A stretch of 64,000 bases of DNA from DASXZH01 sp036502005 (GCA_036502005.1 DASXZH010000081.1:33426-97425); one strand, 5' to 3'. Positions 8,008-16,899 are shown, counted from the stretch's first letter. Made by a program: numbers and translations. Notes: generated from the sequence alone by a model not told the origin.

Positions 8008-8208
8008 TTATTTATTTTCGGTCAGTGCCCCTTCGGCAGAATCTTCTGGTTTCTGCACTGTAAAGAACACGTACCATACTTGTGTTGCCGCCCAACCTAG
8101 GATAAATGCCAGGGTAGCGCGCCATATAATAGCGACGGGGTCGACGCTCGAAAGGATGCCAGCTGCTAAAGCAACCAGCGCTGCTAAACCTCCTACGATC
8201 GTCGGCAT
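8008..8208 (-). CDS. Small two-helix membrane protein upstream of fliA
   Basis: The 66-residue protein has two hydrophobic stretches (about residues 4-20 and 26-49, ending in WAATQVWYVFFTV) and a short charged tail. An AAGG Shine-Dalgarno sequence lies close before the ATG (acaaggtag-ATG). It ends 27 bp before the sigma-factor start. Small membrane proteins are often found beside FliA/WhiG genes, but their role is not known to me. The gene is well supported by its start signal and membrane pattern; the function is unknown. Confidence 0.6.
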   Translation of the reverse strand: MPTIVGGLAALVALAAGILSSVDPVAIIWRATLAFILGWAATQVWYVFFTVQKPEDSAEGALTENK

Positions 8209-8353
8209 CTACCTTGTTTCTCCAGTTGCTCGACGTGCACAAAGCACAATTAACATCCTGGTCAAATTACCATTCACCATTAGGTTAACTTCGCAATATT
8301 TGTTAAGTTTTTAACGGTTAAAGCTAAAGTGCCTCCTCCGGGTTGGGCTAAAA

Positions 8354-9112
8354 CTAGAGGGGCAGCCGTAGGCCATCGTATGACAGCCGCACGTTTGGTG
8401 GCATACTGGCTGCCGTCTTATCGTGATCGTAGTCGTGGCTAAGGTGGGTGAAGTAGGTCATTTCCGCGCCGATCTCAGCCGCGACTTCCATGGCCTTATC
8501 GAAATGATAGTGATTCGGATGCGGCTTGTACCGCGTGGCGTCCAGCATCAAAACCCTTAAGTTATTCAGCTTGGCTCGGGCGGCAGGAGGAATATTGCTC
8601 ACGTCGGTGAGATAGGCGAAGTCGTTAATTCGCAATCCAATCACGGGAACGGGGCCGTGGTCCACGATCATGGTCTCAACCCTAAATCCGCTCAGTTCTA
8701 GAACGTCGGGCACATCGGCCAAATCAAACCGAGGCACCTCGCCGGTTGGATTTACATCGTAGGCGTATTTAAAGATCCGTTTGATATCTGCCTGATACTC
8801 TGGCAACGTGTAAACCGGCATTGACCGTTTGGTTAATAAACAGAAAGCCCTTAGGTCGTCCATCCCCATCACGTGGTCGGCGTGAGAGTGAGTGATGATC
8901 ACCGAGTCCACACGCTTTACGTTTTCGCGAAGGAGTTGTAGACGCAGTTCTGGAGGGCAATCCACCAGAACATTGCCATCGGGGCCTTCCAATAGAATAG
9001 AGGGTCGCGTGCGATGGTTCTTAGGATTCGCCAGAAACTCTGCCGGATAATCGATACCGAGGGACGGGACGCCGTTGCTGGTTCCTGAGCCCAGGACGAC
9101 CACCTCAGCCAT
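8354..9112 (-). CDS. MBL-fold metallohydrolase (PhnP-like)
   Basis: The 252-residue protein carries the metallo-beta-lactamase zinc motif THSHADHVMGMDDLR near residues 75-89. The N-terminus (LGSGTSNGVPSLG) is typical of PhnP-like phosphodiesterases. Further ligands are supplied by DHGPVPV, DVSNIP and the late HLSHDYDH. PhnP proteins cleave cyclic phosphodiesters such as cyclic ribose phosphates or 2',3'-cyclic nucleotides. No phosphonate genes are nearby, so the physiological substrate is open. Its ATG shares one base with the stop of the upstream gene (TGATG), so the two are coupled. Confidence 0.82.
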   Translation of the reverse strand: MAEVVVLGSGTSNGVPSLGIDYPAEFLANPKNHRTRPSILLEGPDGNVLVDCPPELRLQLLRENVKRVDSVIITHSHADHVMGMDDLRAFCLLTKRSMPVYTLPEYQADIKRIFKYAYDVNPTGEVPRFDLADVPDVLELSGFRVETMIVDHGPVPVIGLRINDFAYLTDVSNIPPAARAKLNNLRVLMLDATRYKPHPNHYHFDKAMEVAAEIGAEMTYFTHLSHDYDHDKTAASMPPNVRLSYDGLRLPL

Positions 9113-9720
9113 CAGTTGGCGCCGGCCTTCTCCAAAACCATCACGGCCACCAGTGTGCTTGGCACGTCGCTATACTGCGAAATCCTTTCGATGCATCGGC
9201 CAAGGTTGCGCTCGCCCATTTCATCGGTGCTTTGCTGCGCTTTAAGAGCTTCAGCGACCAGATCAATAACCTCTCTTAAGAACTTAGCCCGATTCTGAGG
9301 CAAAGACTTGTTCTGAATCGCCGCGTAGCGGCGGCTAAGCTGCTCGTACACGCCGTCCCAGCCGGATCGCGAACTGATCTCCGCCCGAGTCTTGGATTCA
9401 GCGATATCCTTCAGGCGCTGGGCCTCCAAGTCGCGCCTTTTAACCCGTTCCCAATCGGCAAACGTCGTACCGTCAATCACGCGGCCGATAGTTTGTTTAC
9501 CCGCCACCCGCGTTAGCTCAAGATCAATAAAGCGCTTTGTTTGAGCCATGCGCAAATGGCCTGCGAGGTCTCCATCTTTGGGCGCAAGGCCAATCACAAA
9601 GGTGTTGTCCTCAATGGCGATGGGCACCGCGCTGTTAAGAGCGGCCCAAACGCCGACGCCGGTCACATTGCTGCGAATAACGGGAAGGGCTTGTTTCCAA
9701 ATTTCAGTGGCTTCAGACAT
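9112..9720 (-). CDS. Protein with a DnaA domain I-like N-terminus
   Basis: From the ATG at 9720 it has 202 residues. The first 80 (IWKQALPVIRSNV... then FVIGLAPKDGDLAGHL) resemble the N-terminal partner-binding domain I of DnaA in spacing and hydrophobic pattern. No AAA+ or DNA-binding domain follows. The rest is helical and charged. Domain I normally recruits helicase loader or regulators, so a replication-linked adaptor is conceivable; this is an inference from weak similarity. It is co-translated with the MBL hydrolase gene (TGATG). The open frame extends upstream to 9816, but the 9720 ATG fits the domain start. Confidence 0.6.
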   Translation of the reverse strand: MSEATEIWKQALPVIRSNVTGVGVWAALNSAVPIAIEDNTFVIGLAPKDGDLAGHLRMAQTKRFIDLELTRVAGKQTIGRVIDGTTFADWERVKRRDLEAQRLKDIAESKTRAEISSRSGWDGVYEQLSRRYAAIQNKSLPQNRAKFLREVIDLVAEALKAQQSTDEMGERNLGRCIERISQYSDVPSTLVAVMVLEKAGAN

Positions 9721-9745
9721 CCGTATCGGATTATAGATTGCAGCC

Positions 9746-10294
9746 TTACTGCGGTGCCACGCCGTATTCGTGCGGATTGCCCTGCCCGTGGCCGATGTAA
9801 CGCGTAAACGACCCAATCCAGTTGCCCTGGATCAGGGCCGTGCCCATCATAGATTCGCCGCATTCTTGCCAAATGGCTTCGTTGCAGCGGTATTCCGCCG
9901 ATCCAATATTGGGAATATTCAGGCGAACGTAGAATTTGGTGCTCGGATCATCCCTGTCGATATAGCTCTCGTCGAACACGGTATCGCCCAAGCTTGATAT
10001 TGCGTATCGTGCAACCACAAAAGTGTTGTCAAAGCGCATGGGTGTTTTTCCAGTCCCATTGGCTCGGCCAATCCCAGCCGCGAGCGTGTACATAAGCACA
10101 AAAATGCCTATGAAAAAAATCGCGATAAAAACGCCGGCTATGACCATTAGGACTTCACCGCTTTTGTGCCTACCTTGGGCGGCCCCAGCTAATAGTATAA
10201 ACGCACCCAAGAAGAATCCGCCAACGGACATCCATAAACCCACATTTAATGCAGCACTGAAAGTGCGGTCATTCGGGAGCTTTAAAGTAGCCAT
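9746..10294 (-). CDS. Membrane protein of unknown function
   Basis: The 182-residue protein has two clear membrane helices (about residues 17-36 and 47-72) and a roughly 100-residue polar C-terminal domain with two cysteines (YRCNEAIWQECGE). No known motif was recognised. It follows the RNase G/E gene by seven bases on the same strand, so the two are probably co-transcribed, but the link may be fortuitous. It is included as a real gene because of its length, membrane pattern and spacing. Confidence 0.6.
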   Translation of the reverse strand: MATLKLPNDRTFSAALNVGLWMSVGGFFLGAFILLAGAAQGRHKSGEVLMVIAGVFIAIFFIGIFVLMYTLAAGIGRANGTGKTPMRFDNTFVVARYAISSLGDTVFDESYIDRDDPSTKFYVRLNIPNIGSAEYRCNEAIWQECGESMMGTALIQGNWIGSFTRYIGHGQGNPHEYGVAPQ

Positions 10295-10301
10295 CGCGTT
10301 T

Positions 10302-12113
10302 CTACGTTATGCTTCTACTCACTACGGGCGCGCCCGGCAAGATCACGTCAGCCACGGCAAATGAGCGGCGAATATCTTGCAAGCAAACTTTTGCCCTGTG
10401 GCCGATATACTCTGCGCCATCAATAAGCTCGATGTAGTAGCCGCCATCGGTCCAACCGACGATTTTGTTTAAATTCTCGAAAGAAGAACGACGTACATTG
10501 CATTCCAAAACTTGGGCTCGGCGGAAACCCATCTGTGTGCGCTCGAAGTCTTCAATGCTTCCGGACTTGATCTCGTATTCCTCGTACTCCATGTCGAAGT
10601 TGGCTCGAATGAAGATGCCGCGTCGCATTTCATGCTCAAGCTCCTCTACGTTCTCGCCGTCGGCCCCGATAAGGGCCTCCACGGCAGCAGGATGACACTC
10701 GATAAGAAAGGCGTTTCCGGCCTCATTAATTCTTCGCCACATGTCTCGCTCGATCCAGAGTGAAACGGTCTCTTTGCTCGAGATTCGGCCCCGGCCATCG
10801 CACATTGGGCAGACGTCGGTGATCGCTTCGGTAACCGATTCGCCGGTTCGCTTTCTGGTGATTTCAACCAGTCCTAGTGAGGAAATTCGTCCGACCCGGG
10901 TTCGAGCGCGGTCTCTTTCCAGCTTTTTCGTGAAAAAGTTAATAACTTTCTTGCGATCATCGGCGGACTCCATATCGATGAAGTCGATCACGATGATGCC
11001 GCCCATATCGCGCAATCTTAGCTGTCGGCAAACCTCTTCGGCCGCCTCCATGTTGGCGCGGAGAATGGTGTCGCTCAATGAGGTGGAACCGACCTGCTTA
11101 CCGGTGTTGATATCGATGGCGGTAAGGGCCTCCATCTCGTCGACCACCAAGTGGCCGCCGGATTTTAGAGGCACCCTATGCTGAAGCAGGCGTTCTAGTT
11201 CGCGCTCGATGTTGTAGTTGTCAAAAACGGGAACTTCCTTGTCGTAAAGGAAGATCTTGTCTCGCATGGCGGGGGCGACGATGCTGGCGGCGAGGTGCAC
11301 TTTCTCGTACTCGTCCGGATCGTCGATGACCATCTTGTTGATCTCATCTCCGAACAGATCGCGCACGGTTCGGTAAAGAAGGGTCTGGTCGCGGTGAACA
11401 CAGGTTGGCGCGCGCTGCTTCTTGGCAGCCTGAAGGACTTGGGCCCAAAGCTGTTGAAGGAAAACAACGTCTGCTCTTAGCTCGGCTTCGGTTCGGCTCT
11501 CGCACTCAGTGCGCAGGATGAGCCCGAAACCTTCGGGGACGATTTTGTCGCCAACTCTTCGTAGTCGGTCCCTTTCGGCGCGGTCTTCGATCTTTCGGCT
11601 TACGCCAACGTGATTCGATTCAGGCATGAGCACCACGTAGCGCCCTGGAAGCGCGATTCGCGTGGATACGCGGGCGCCTTTAGTGCCACGGGGGCCCTTG
11701 GTGACCTGCACCATAAGCTCTTGGCCAGGCTTGATCAATTCCTTGATCTTGCGGCGTCTTAACTCACTTCGTTTTAGCGAAGCGGGGCTGTTGTCCTGAA
11801 TATCGTCGGGAAGGATGTCGGCAACGTAGAGGAACGCGTTGCGCTCCAGACCGATGTCAACGAAGGCAGCATCCATTCCGGGCAAAACGTTTTGAACGAT
11901 GCCCTTGAAAATTGAGCCCACCACACGCTCTTCGCGTTCCACGCGGTACTCCATCAGTTCGCCGTGCTCAAGCATGGCGATCCGTGTTTCGCGGTTGGAA
12001 CAGTTGACGATTATTTCGACATTGGTGCTGCCGAATTGATCGATAGGGGGCGCGGCGTTGGAGCTGTTGCTCCGTCTCGGGCGACGCTGACGCCCGGGTC
12101 TTTCTTTAGCCAT
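10302..12113 (-). CDS. rng: Ribonuclease G/E
   Basis: The 603-residue endoribonuclease acts in rRNA processing and mRNA decay. An arginine-rich leader of about 25 residues precedes the S1 domain (GSIFKGIVQNVLPGMDAAFVD near residue 66). The DNase I-like catalytic part has VVDEMEALTAIDINTG (Asp334) and GGIIVIDFIDME (Asp377), the two metal-binding aspartates. The zinc-link CPMC is at 435-438. The C-terminus ends in a TRAM-like segment (YYIELIDGAEYIGHRAKV) rather than an RNase E scaffold. The length fits RNase G better than RNase E. rplU/rpmA, often next to it, are not adjacent. Confidence 0.93.
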   Translation of the reverse strand: MAKERPGRQRRPRRSNSSNAAPPIDQFGSTNVEIIVNCSNRETRIAMLEHGELMEYRVEREERVVGSIFKGIVQNVLPGMDAAFVDIGLERNAFLYVADILPDDIQDNSPASLKRSELRRRKIKELIKPGQELMVQVTKGPRGTKGARVSTRIALPGRYVVLMPESNHVGVSRKIEDRAERDRLRRVGDKIVPEGFGLILRTECESRTEAELRADVVFLQQLWAQVLQAAKKQRAPTCVHRDQTLLYRTVRDLFGDEINKMVIDDPDEYEKVHLAASIVAPAMRDKIFLYDKEVPVFDNYNIERELERLLQHRVPLKSGGHLVVDEMEALTAIDINTGKQVGSTSLSDTILRANMEAAEEVCRQLRLRDMGGIIVIDFIDMESADDRKKVINFFTKKLERDRARTRVGRISSLGLVEITRKRTGESVTEAITDVCPMCDGRGRISSKETVSLWIERDMWRRINEAGNAFLIECHPAAVEALIGADGENVEELEHEMRRGIFIRANFDMEYEEYEIKSGSIEDFERTQMGFRRAQVLECNVRRSSFENLNKIVGWTDGGYYIELIDGAEYIGHRAKVCLQDIRRSFAVADVILPGAPVVSRSIT

Positions 12114-12165
12114 TGCAGGTTTTGTTATTCAAGAATTTTACCCGAACGCAGATGGGCCTTGGGCA

Positions 12166-12200
12166 TTCGGTTTTCGGTATTCGGTATTCGGTACTCGGCT
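12166..12200. repeat. Short 7-bp tandem repeat (TTCGGTA)
   Basis: Five successive 7-base units (TTCGGTT, three TTCGGTA, CTCGGCT) lie in the divergent gap between the RNase G/E and FmdB genes. It is a small simple-sequence tract that might vary in copy number. The rest of the gap (12114-12323) shows no gene. Confidence 0.7.
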
Positions 12201-12323
12201 GGGCATTTCTCCTCTATTCCATCTGTTGAGGCTCCCGACGTCCGAAGGCCGAGCGCCAAAGGCCTAAGGCCACTATGCGGTACGCGTCACTTATCTTGCC
12301 CCTAGGTATCCTCATTTCTGAAA

Positions 12324-12653
12324 ATGCCCATCTACGAATACCGATGCGAGGACTGCAACAAGAAGTTTTCCGCGTTGATTGGCATGACGGCCGAGCCGGA
12401 TAACGAGAAATGCCCCCACTGCGGAGGCACTCATTCGAAACGTTTAATCAGTCGGTTTGCAAGATTAAGATCGGAAGACGATAAAATCGATGAAATTGCC
12501 GATGGGCTCGAAATCATGGGAGAGCCCGACAGCCCAACCAAGATGAGATCCATGGTTCGTGAAATGGGCAAGGCGATGGACGACGATATGTCGGCCGATA
12601 TGGAAGAGATGTTCGAAGCCGATATGGAAGGCAAACTCGAGGACGAAGACTGA
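12324..12653 (+). CDS. FmdB-type zinc-ribbon protein
   Basis: The 109-residue protein opens with the FmdB/CxxC_CXXC_SSSS signature MPIYEYRCEDCNKKF and a second pair CPHCGG (cysteines 8, 11, 30, 33). The remaining part is very acidic and rich in methionine and aspartate. Proteins of this family are suspected regulators or metal-binding adaptors, without a firm function. The stop overlaps the apparent CTG start of thymidine kinase, so the two genes look translationally coupled. The tail GKLEDED also encodes the Shine-Dalgarno sequence for the kinase. Confidence 0.82.
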   Translation: MPIYEYRCEDCNKKFSALIGMTAEPDNEKCPHCGGTHSKRLISRFARLRSEDDKIDEIADGLEIMGEPDSPTKMRSMVREMGKAMDDDMSADMEEMFEADMEGKLEDED

Positions 12654-13258
12654 AAAAACCAGGCCAGATCACAGTTATTTGCGGAAGCATGTTCGCGGGA
12701 AAATCGGAGGAGTTGATCCGGCTGGCCCGGCGCGCCCTCTATGCCAAGAAGAAAGTTCAAGTCTTTAAGCCAGTCATCGATAACCGGTACGACACCTCGA
12801 TGGTGGTCACCCATATGGGCGTAAAGCACGAGGCGGTTCCGGTGAAATCAACCAAGGATTTGGTGGCGCAAGTCGATCCGGACACCCAAGTTGTCTTGAT
12901 AGAAGAAGCTCAGTTTTTTGACAAATCCCTCGTCGACTTCGCAGTCAAGTTTGCCGATAGCGGCAAAGAAGTGATCCTAGCCGGCCTGGATCAGGATTTT
13001 AGGCGAGAGCCTTTTGGGCCAATGCCAACATTGCTTGCGGTGGCGGATGAAGTTGTTAAGCTCCGCGCGATCTGTATGAACTGCGGCGCCCCCGCTAGCC
13101 ATACCTACCGCGTTATTGATGGGAAGCCTGCCCACCGCGATGATCCGACCATTCTTATTGGCGCAACCGAGAGCTACGAAGCGCGCTGCCGAGCCTGCTT
13201 TAAGCTCCGCACAAACGGAAAGCCTAAGGGATCAACTGGTAAGAAACGTGCCCGTTAA
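12650..13258 (+). CDS. tdk: Thymidine kinase (apparent CTG start)
   Basis: Type II thymidine kinase phosphorylates thymidine in the salvage pathway. The P-loop reads GSMFAGKSEEL, with catalytic glutamate and lasso motifs IEEAQFFD, GLDQDFRREPFG and a zinc site (CMNCGA ... CRAC). The first ATG (12689) falls inside the P-loop and would destroy it, so translation must start earlier. The only near-cognate codon at a sensible place is CTG at 12650. It overlaps the FmdB stop (C-TGA) and has GAGGA at 12639-12643 six bases before it. This gives 202 residues beginning with KKPGQITVICGS. The gene overlaps the convergent downstream gene by 35 bp. Confidence 0.9.
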   Translation: MKKPGQITVICGSMFAGKSEELIRLARRALYAKKKVQVFKPVIDNRYDTSMVVTHMGVKHEAVPVKSTKDLVAQVDPDTQVVLIEEAQFFDKSLVDFAVKFADSGKEVILAGLDQDFRREPFGPMPTLLAVADEVVKLRAICMNCGAPASHTYRVIDGKPAHRDDPTILIGATESYEARCRACFKLRTNGKPKGSTGKKRAR

Positions 13259-13943
13259 CAAGGGTCGTTAAACCTAGCAGTGGCGCAAAGTTCCACGTTT
13301 CGTCGACCTTTACAATGCTGCCATCGGCGGGGTTCACCCAGATGGTGCCGGTGGAAGTAGCGGGGTTGCCGGGGGTGTTTTCCGTGTACTTTTCTTCGAT
13401 TTTGAGCAGACCCGCGCTGTCATCGCCTTTGTCGACGCTGAACCCATCATCGGTAAAAATGAACGTTGCGCCGGGGGTGAGACGATCGGCTCTGGCGTCC
13501 AGATTGACGGTCCAAGTATCGCCTTTGTTTATCGGTTTCTCGGGCAGAATGAAGCTGCCTAGGTTCGCATCTCGCCATTCCGTGCCAGGTTGGGCACCGG
13601 AAAGATCGAGCACACGGCCTCTTGCATCGTAGGTGGTGTATGACTTGGCGGGGTTTTGCTTAACCGGCAAGTCGTTGCCGCTGTTGGCATGCACATCGGT
13701 TTGGCTGCTTTCGATGACATAGCTCCCATCTTTGTTAACGGCGGTGACTTTGTCGGTCTCTGTGGAGGTGTAGAAAACATCGTTTCCGTATACGGTGAAC
13801 ACGAAAGTGGTCCGATATTTGGCGGTATCGCCAACTTTTACAATGCGCTTAAGCGTAACAGCTTGTGCCGAAATGGCGATAGGGAGGGCGATAATGCACA
13901 GGGCTAGGATCGGGCGCACTTTACTTAGACGGGTGAGAAACAT
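13224..13943 (-). CDS. Exported protein of unknown function
   Basis: The 239-residue protein has a clear signal peptide (basic start, hydrophobic ILALCIIALPIAISAQA, cleavage near residue 27). The mature part is rich in Asp, Thr and Gly and looks like beta structure, with lines such as NKGDTWTVNLDARAD and TGTIWVNPADGSIVKVDET that resemble beta-sheet envelope proteins. No motif allows a function. It is convergent with tdk and overlaps its end by 35 bp. An outer-surface or periplasmic location is inferred. Confidence 0.65.
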   Translation of the reverse strand: MFLTRLSKVRPILALCIIALPIAISAQAVTLKRIVKVGDTAKYRTTFVFTVYGNDVFYTSTETDKVTAVNKDGSYVIESSQTDVHANSGNDLPVKQNPAKSYTTYDARGRVLDLSGAQPGTEWRDANLGSFILPEKPINKGDTWTVNLDARADRLTPGATFIFTDDGFSVDKGDDSAGLLKIEEKYTENTPGNPATSTGTIWVNPADGSIVKVDETWNFAPLLGLTTLVNGHVSYQLIP

Positions 13944-13980
13944 CTTGCGTTGATACTGATATCGAAAACTTCTTTGGGCA

Positions 13981-15210
13981 CTATTGGGCTCTTGCTCCAG
14001 CAGCTTTCAGTAGACGAATCATTAGCGGAATGTCGCCGATCGAATCCTTCGGATCCTTGAGCACTGCACCCAATGGCGTCGTCCCATCGTTGGCGCGAAC
14101 ATTAACGTTGGCGTGATGCCTGATCAGCGCCTTTACAGTTGAAGTGTGAAGATTGAATGCAGCCCAAAGCAACGCTGTGTAACCGTTTTTGTCTCTTATT
14201 TCCAGATTGGCCCCGTGGTCGATTAGAAGATCAATGACTTCAGGCTGGTTACCCAAGCATGCGGCCTCTATAAGCGCCGTTATTCCATTCTTTCCGGTTT
14301 GGTTGACATGGGCGCCACTGATGAGCAGCAATGCCAAAATTTTGAGCGGATCTCTTTCCTTCCTAAAATCGGAAAAAGACTTATTTATTTGATCGTCAAT
14401 GGGATCATCCCGAACGTTTGAGGCAGCCAGAATCAGCGGCGTATCACCATCGCCATTCTTGTCATTTGGATTTGCGCCCTTGTTCAAAAGAAGTCTAACG
14501 ACTTGACCGTAAGATTGCTTGCAAGCTAATGCAATGGGCTTGTCCCGCAGCACATCGATTGCGTTTACGTTAGATCCTGATTCCACTAAAAACTCTGCGA
14601 CAGAACCGGATTCTCGGCCCTCATCCAGGGATGCAATAAGTGGGGTTCGGTTCCACTTGTCGAACGCATTTATCTCTGCCCCTTTTTGAATAAGCACGCG
14701 CGCCACGCTAACCGATTTCACCAGATGGAGCGGAGTAGCGCCATCTTTGTTGCGTTTATTGACAGCGGCCCCGCGCGCTATCAAAGCACGAGCAATTTCT
14801 TCAGTTGTAACCTTGAACAGCGGAGTCTCGTCCTGAAAATCTGGTGCGTTTGGATTTGCTCCCTTTGCCAATAGTAGTTTTGCTACATCTGGATGGCCAT
14901 CGACCGCATAACTTAGAGGAGTATCGCCGTCAACATCTCTTGCGTCAACGTGAGCCCCTTTGGAAATCAGAAAGCTTGCAATCTCAAGCCGGCCTTTTTG
15001 TGCGGCTAGATGGAGCGGAGTTTGGTGCCAATCAAAGTTCTCCGCCGTTTCTGCTGGCGGCCCGGGCGCAGTTTTGTTTACATCGGCCCCACTTGCCACA
15101 AGGGCTTTGACCTGGACCAGGTCTCCTTTTAATACCGCCAGATGAAGCGGCGTCCACCTTGGCTTCTGAGTGGGAACAAGTAGTAATAAGGTCAGGAGAA
15201 AGCCGTTCAT
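13981..15210 (-). CDS. Exported ankyrin-repeat protein
   Basis: The 409-residue protein starts with a short hydrophobic leader (MNGFLLTLLLLVPTQ) and then consists almost wholly of ankyrin repeats, about ten units with the usual TPLHLA, ALIARGAAVNKRNKDG and GYTALLWAA signatures. Ankyrin arrays bind other proteins. There is no catalytic domain, so it is likely a periplasmic or surface binding protein. It stands alone, with neighbours in other orientations. Repeat boundaries are regular and the frame is intact. Confidence 0.85.
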   Translation of the reverse strand: MNGFLLTLLLLVPTQKPRWTPLHLAVLKGDLVQVKALVASGADVNKTAPGPPAETAENFDWHQTPLHLAAQKGRLEIASFLISKGAHVDARDVDGDTPLSYAVDGHPDVAKLLLAKGANPNAPDFQDETPLFKVTTEEIARALIARGAAVNKRNKDGATPLHLVKSVSVARVLIQKGAEINAFDKWNRTPLIASLDEGRESGSVAEFLVESGSNVNAIDVLRDKPIALACKQSYGQVVRLLLNKGANPNDKNGDGDTPLILAASNVRDDPIDDQINKSFSDFRKERDPLKILALLLISGAHVNQTGKNGITALIEAACLGNQPEVIDLLIDHGANLEIRDKNGYTALLWAAFNLHTSTVKALIRHHANVNVRANDGTTPLGAVLKDPKDSIGDIPLMIRLLKAAGARAQ

Positions 15211-15283
15211 TTACTTGACCTTACCACCAGTTCCACTTTAATTTGAGCGTTTCCCTGCATGGGGGTAGAGTTTTAGTCAGCCC

Positions 15284-16240
15284 ATGGAGAAGTCGATCCT
15301 AATTACGAGCGCCGGAAGGAGAGTTTCTCTGTTGCGAGCTTTTCAGGAAGCGGCTCATCCGGAGGGCTATTCTGTTATCGCGGCTGACTGCGATCCGCTG
15401 GCGCCGTGCTTGCAACTAGCTGACCGGGGGTATCTGCTGCCTCGAATCGAGTCTCCGTCTTATCTAGATGAACTGCGGGACGTTGCGCTTCGAGAGAACG
15501 TTGCTGCCATCGTTCCTACCATTGATACTGAGCTAGAGTTTTTGGCCGCGAACCATGGCGAACCAGCGATTTATCCGCTTGTTTCCTTGCTTCCTTTTGT
15601 TCGGCTCACTTTGGATAAATGGGAAACTTTCAAACATTTTGAAGCTGCTGGGATTGCGGTTCCCCGCTCCTGGTTACCCGATTCGTTTCCAACTAATGGG
15701 CCCGACAAGCTGTTTATTAAGCCCAGATTTGGAAGCGCAAGTGTAAATGCTTTTCCCTGTTCGGTGGGAGGTTTGTTAGTGGCGCTCGAGCGCGTAAAGA
15801 ACCCCGTTATTCAAGAGTTCTTGGAGAGCGAAGAAATCACGATTGATGCCTTATTCGATCTTCAATCGAACCCCATCCATTACGTCCCCCGAAAGAGGTT
15901 GAAGACTTTGGCAGGGGAATCCATTGAGGGAGTCACGGTTCGGGTTGATAGCTTGGCGATTTGGATTGAGGAAGTGCTTTCCGTTTGCGGTCGAGGAGGC
16001 GCGCGAGGGCCGATTACCTTGCAAGCCTTTTTAACGGACCGGGGTCCGGTTTTGACCGAGATCAACGGCCGCTTTGGCGGAGGGTTTCCGCTCGCGCTAG
16101 CTGCCGGGGCAGAATATCCGAAATGGATTATCGCGATGCTTAAGGGTGAAGTGGTCGCCTCCAGATTTGGCGAGTACAAAGCCGGCCTTTACATGACCAG
16201 GCATTCGGTTGAGATTTTCTTGGATCAGCCATTCAGATGA
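15284..16240 (+). CDS. ATP-grasp ligase-like protein
   Basis: The 318-residue protein starts with a Rossmann-like pre-ATP-grasp segment (SILITSAGRRVSLLRAF). It continues with ATP-grasp motifs: LFIKPRFGSAS near residue 145, VIQEFLESEEITIDALFD, and the metal-binding VLTEINGRFGGGFPLALAAG near residue 260. Such proteins join a carboxylate to an amine or thiol through an acyl-phosphate. It resembles carbamoyl-phosphate-synthase-like ligases found in surface glycan and natural product clusters. The next gene, a HAD phosphatase, overlaps it by four bases (ATGA), so the pair works together. Substrates are unknown. Confidence 0.8.
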   Translation: MEKSILITSAGRRVSLLRAFQEAAHPEGYSVIAADCDPLAPCLQLADRGYLLPRIESPSYLDELRDVALRENVAAIVPTIDTELEFLAANHGEPAIYPLVSLLPFVRLTLDKWETFKHFEAAGIAVPRSWLPDSFPTNGPDKLFIKPRFGSASVNAFPCSVGGLLVALERVKNPVIQEFLESEEITIDALFDLQSNPIHYVPRKRLKTLAGESIEGVTVRVDSLAIWIEEVLSVCGRGGARGPITLQAFLTDRGPVLTEINGRFGGGFPLALAAGAEYPKWIIAMLKGEVVASRFGEYKAGLYMTRHSVEIFLDQPFR

Positions 16241-16899
16241 ATGAAGGAATTGTTTTCGATCTGGACGACACTCTCTATTTTGAGCGCGACTACGTCGCGA
16301 GTGGGTTTGCTGCCGTTGGATTTGAATTGGAGAGCCGGTTTGGCGTTTCGGTCCTTGAGTTGCAGAGTTTCCTTTGGCAAAACTTTTTGAAAGGAGTCAG
16401 AGGAAATGCGTTTGATTTGCTGCTGCAAAGCTATCCTCTGATCGCGATTGAGCCCCTCGAGATGGTGGAAATTTACCGCTCGCATAGGCCAACTATCGCA
16501 TTATCTGACCAAAACAGTCAGCTTTTAGCCGTATTGAAAGGCGGCTACCGCTTGGGCATTATCACGGACGGCCTATTGATTACCCAGTCGAACAAAGTTG
16601 AAGCGTTGGGCTTGAAAGAAATGATCGATGAGGTTATTTATACAGACTCGCTTGGTCCAGGGCACTCTAAGCCAAGCCCCTTGGCTTTCGAGACGATTGA
16701 GAAAATGTGGGGGTTAAGCGGGCGCCGGCTAACCTATGTGGCTGATAACCCGGCTAAAGATTTTGCCTCGCCAAAAAGACTTGGATGGAACACCGTTCGC
16801 TTACGCTGCGAAGGTCAGCTTCACTACGAAATTGAACCTAAGGATTCCGATCACTCGCCTGAACGCGAGATTACAATCCTCACTCAACTCCTGAGTTAA
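16237..16899 (+). CDS. HAD-family hydrolase coupled to the ATP-grasp gene
   Basis: The 220-residue protein has HAD motif I FDLDDTLYFERDY (Asp8, Asp10), motif II near ITDGLL, motif III KPSPLAFE and motif IV YVADNPAKDF. The insertion between motifs I and II is a C1-type helical cap. HAD enzymes of this type remove phosphate from small metabolites. Its start overlaps the ATP-grasp stop, which suggests the phosphatase acts on the substrate or product of that ligase. Its end overlaps the convergent cupin gene by four bases. Confidence 0.85.
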   Translation: MNEGIVFDLDDTLYFERDYVASGFAAVGFELESRFGVSVLELQSFLWQNFLKGVRGNAFDLLLQSYPLIAIEPLEMVEIYRSHRPTIALSDQNSQLLAVLKGGYRLGIITDGLLITQSNKVEALGLKEMIDEVIYTDSLGPGHSKPSPLAFETIEKMWGLSGRRLTYVADNPAKDFASPKRLGWNTVRLRCEGQLHYEIEPKDSDHSPEREITILTQLLS

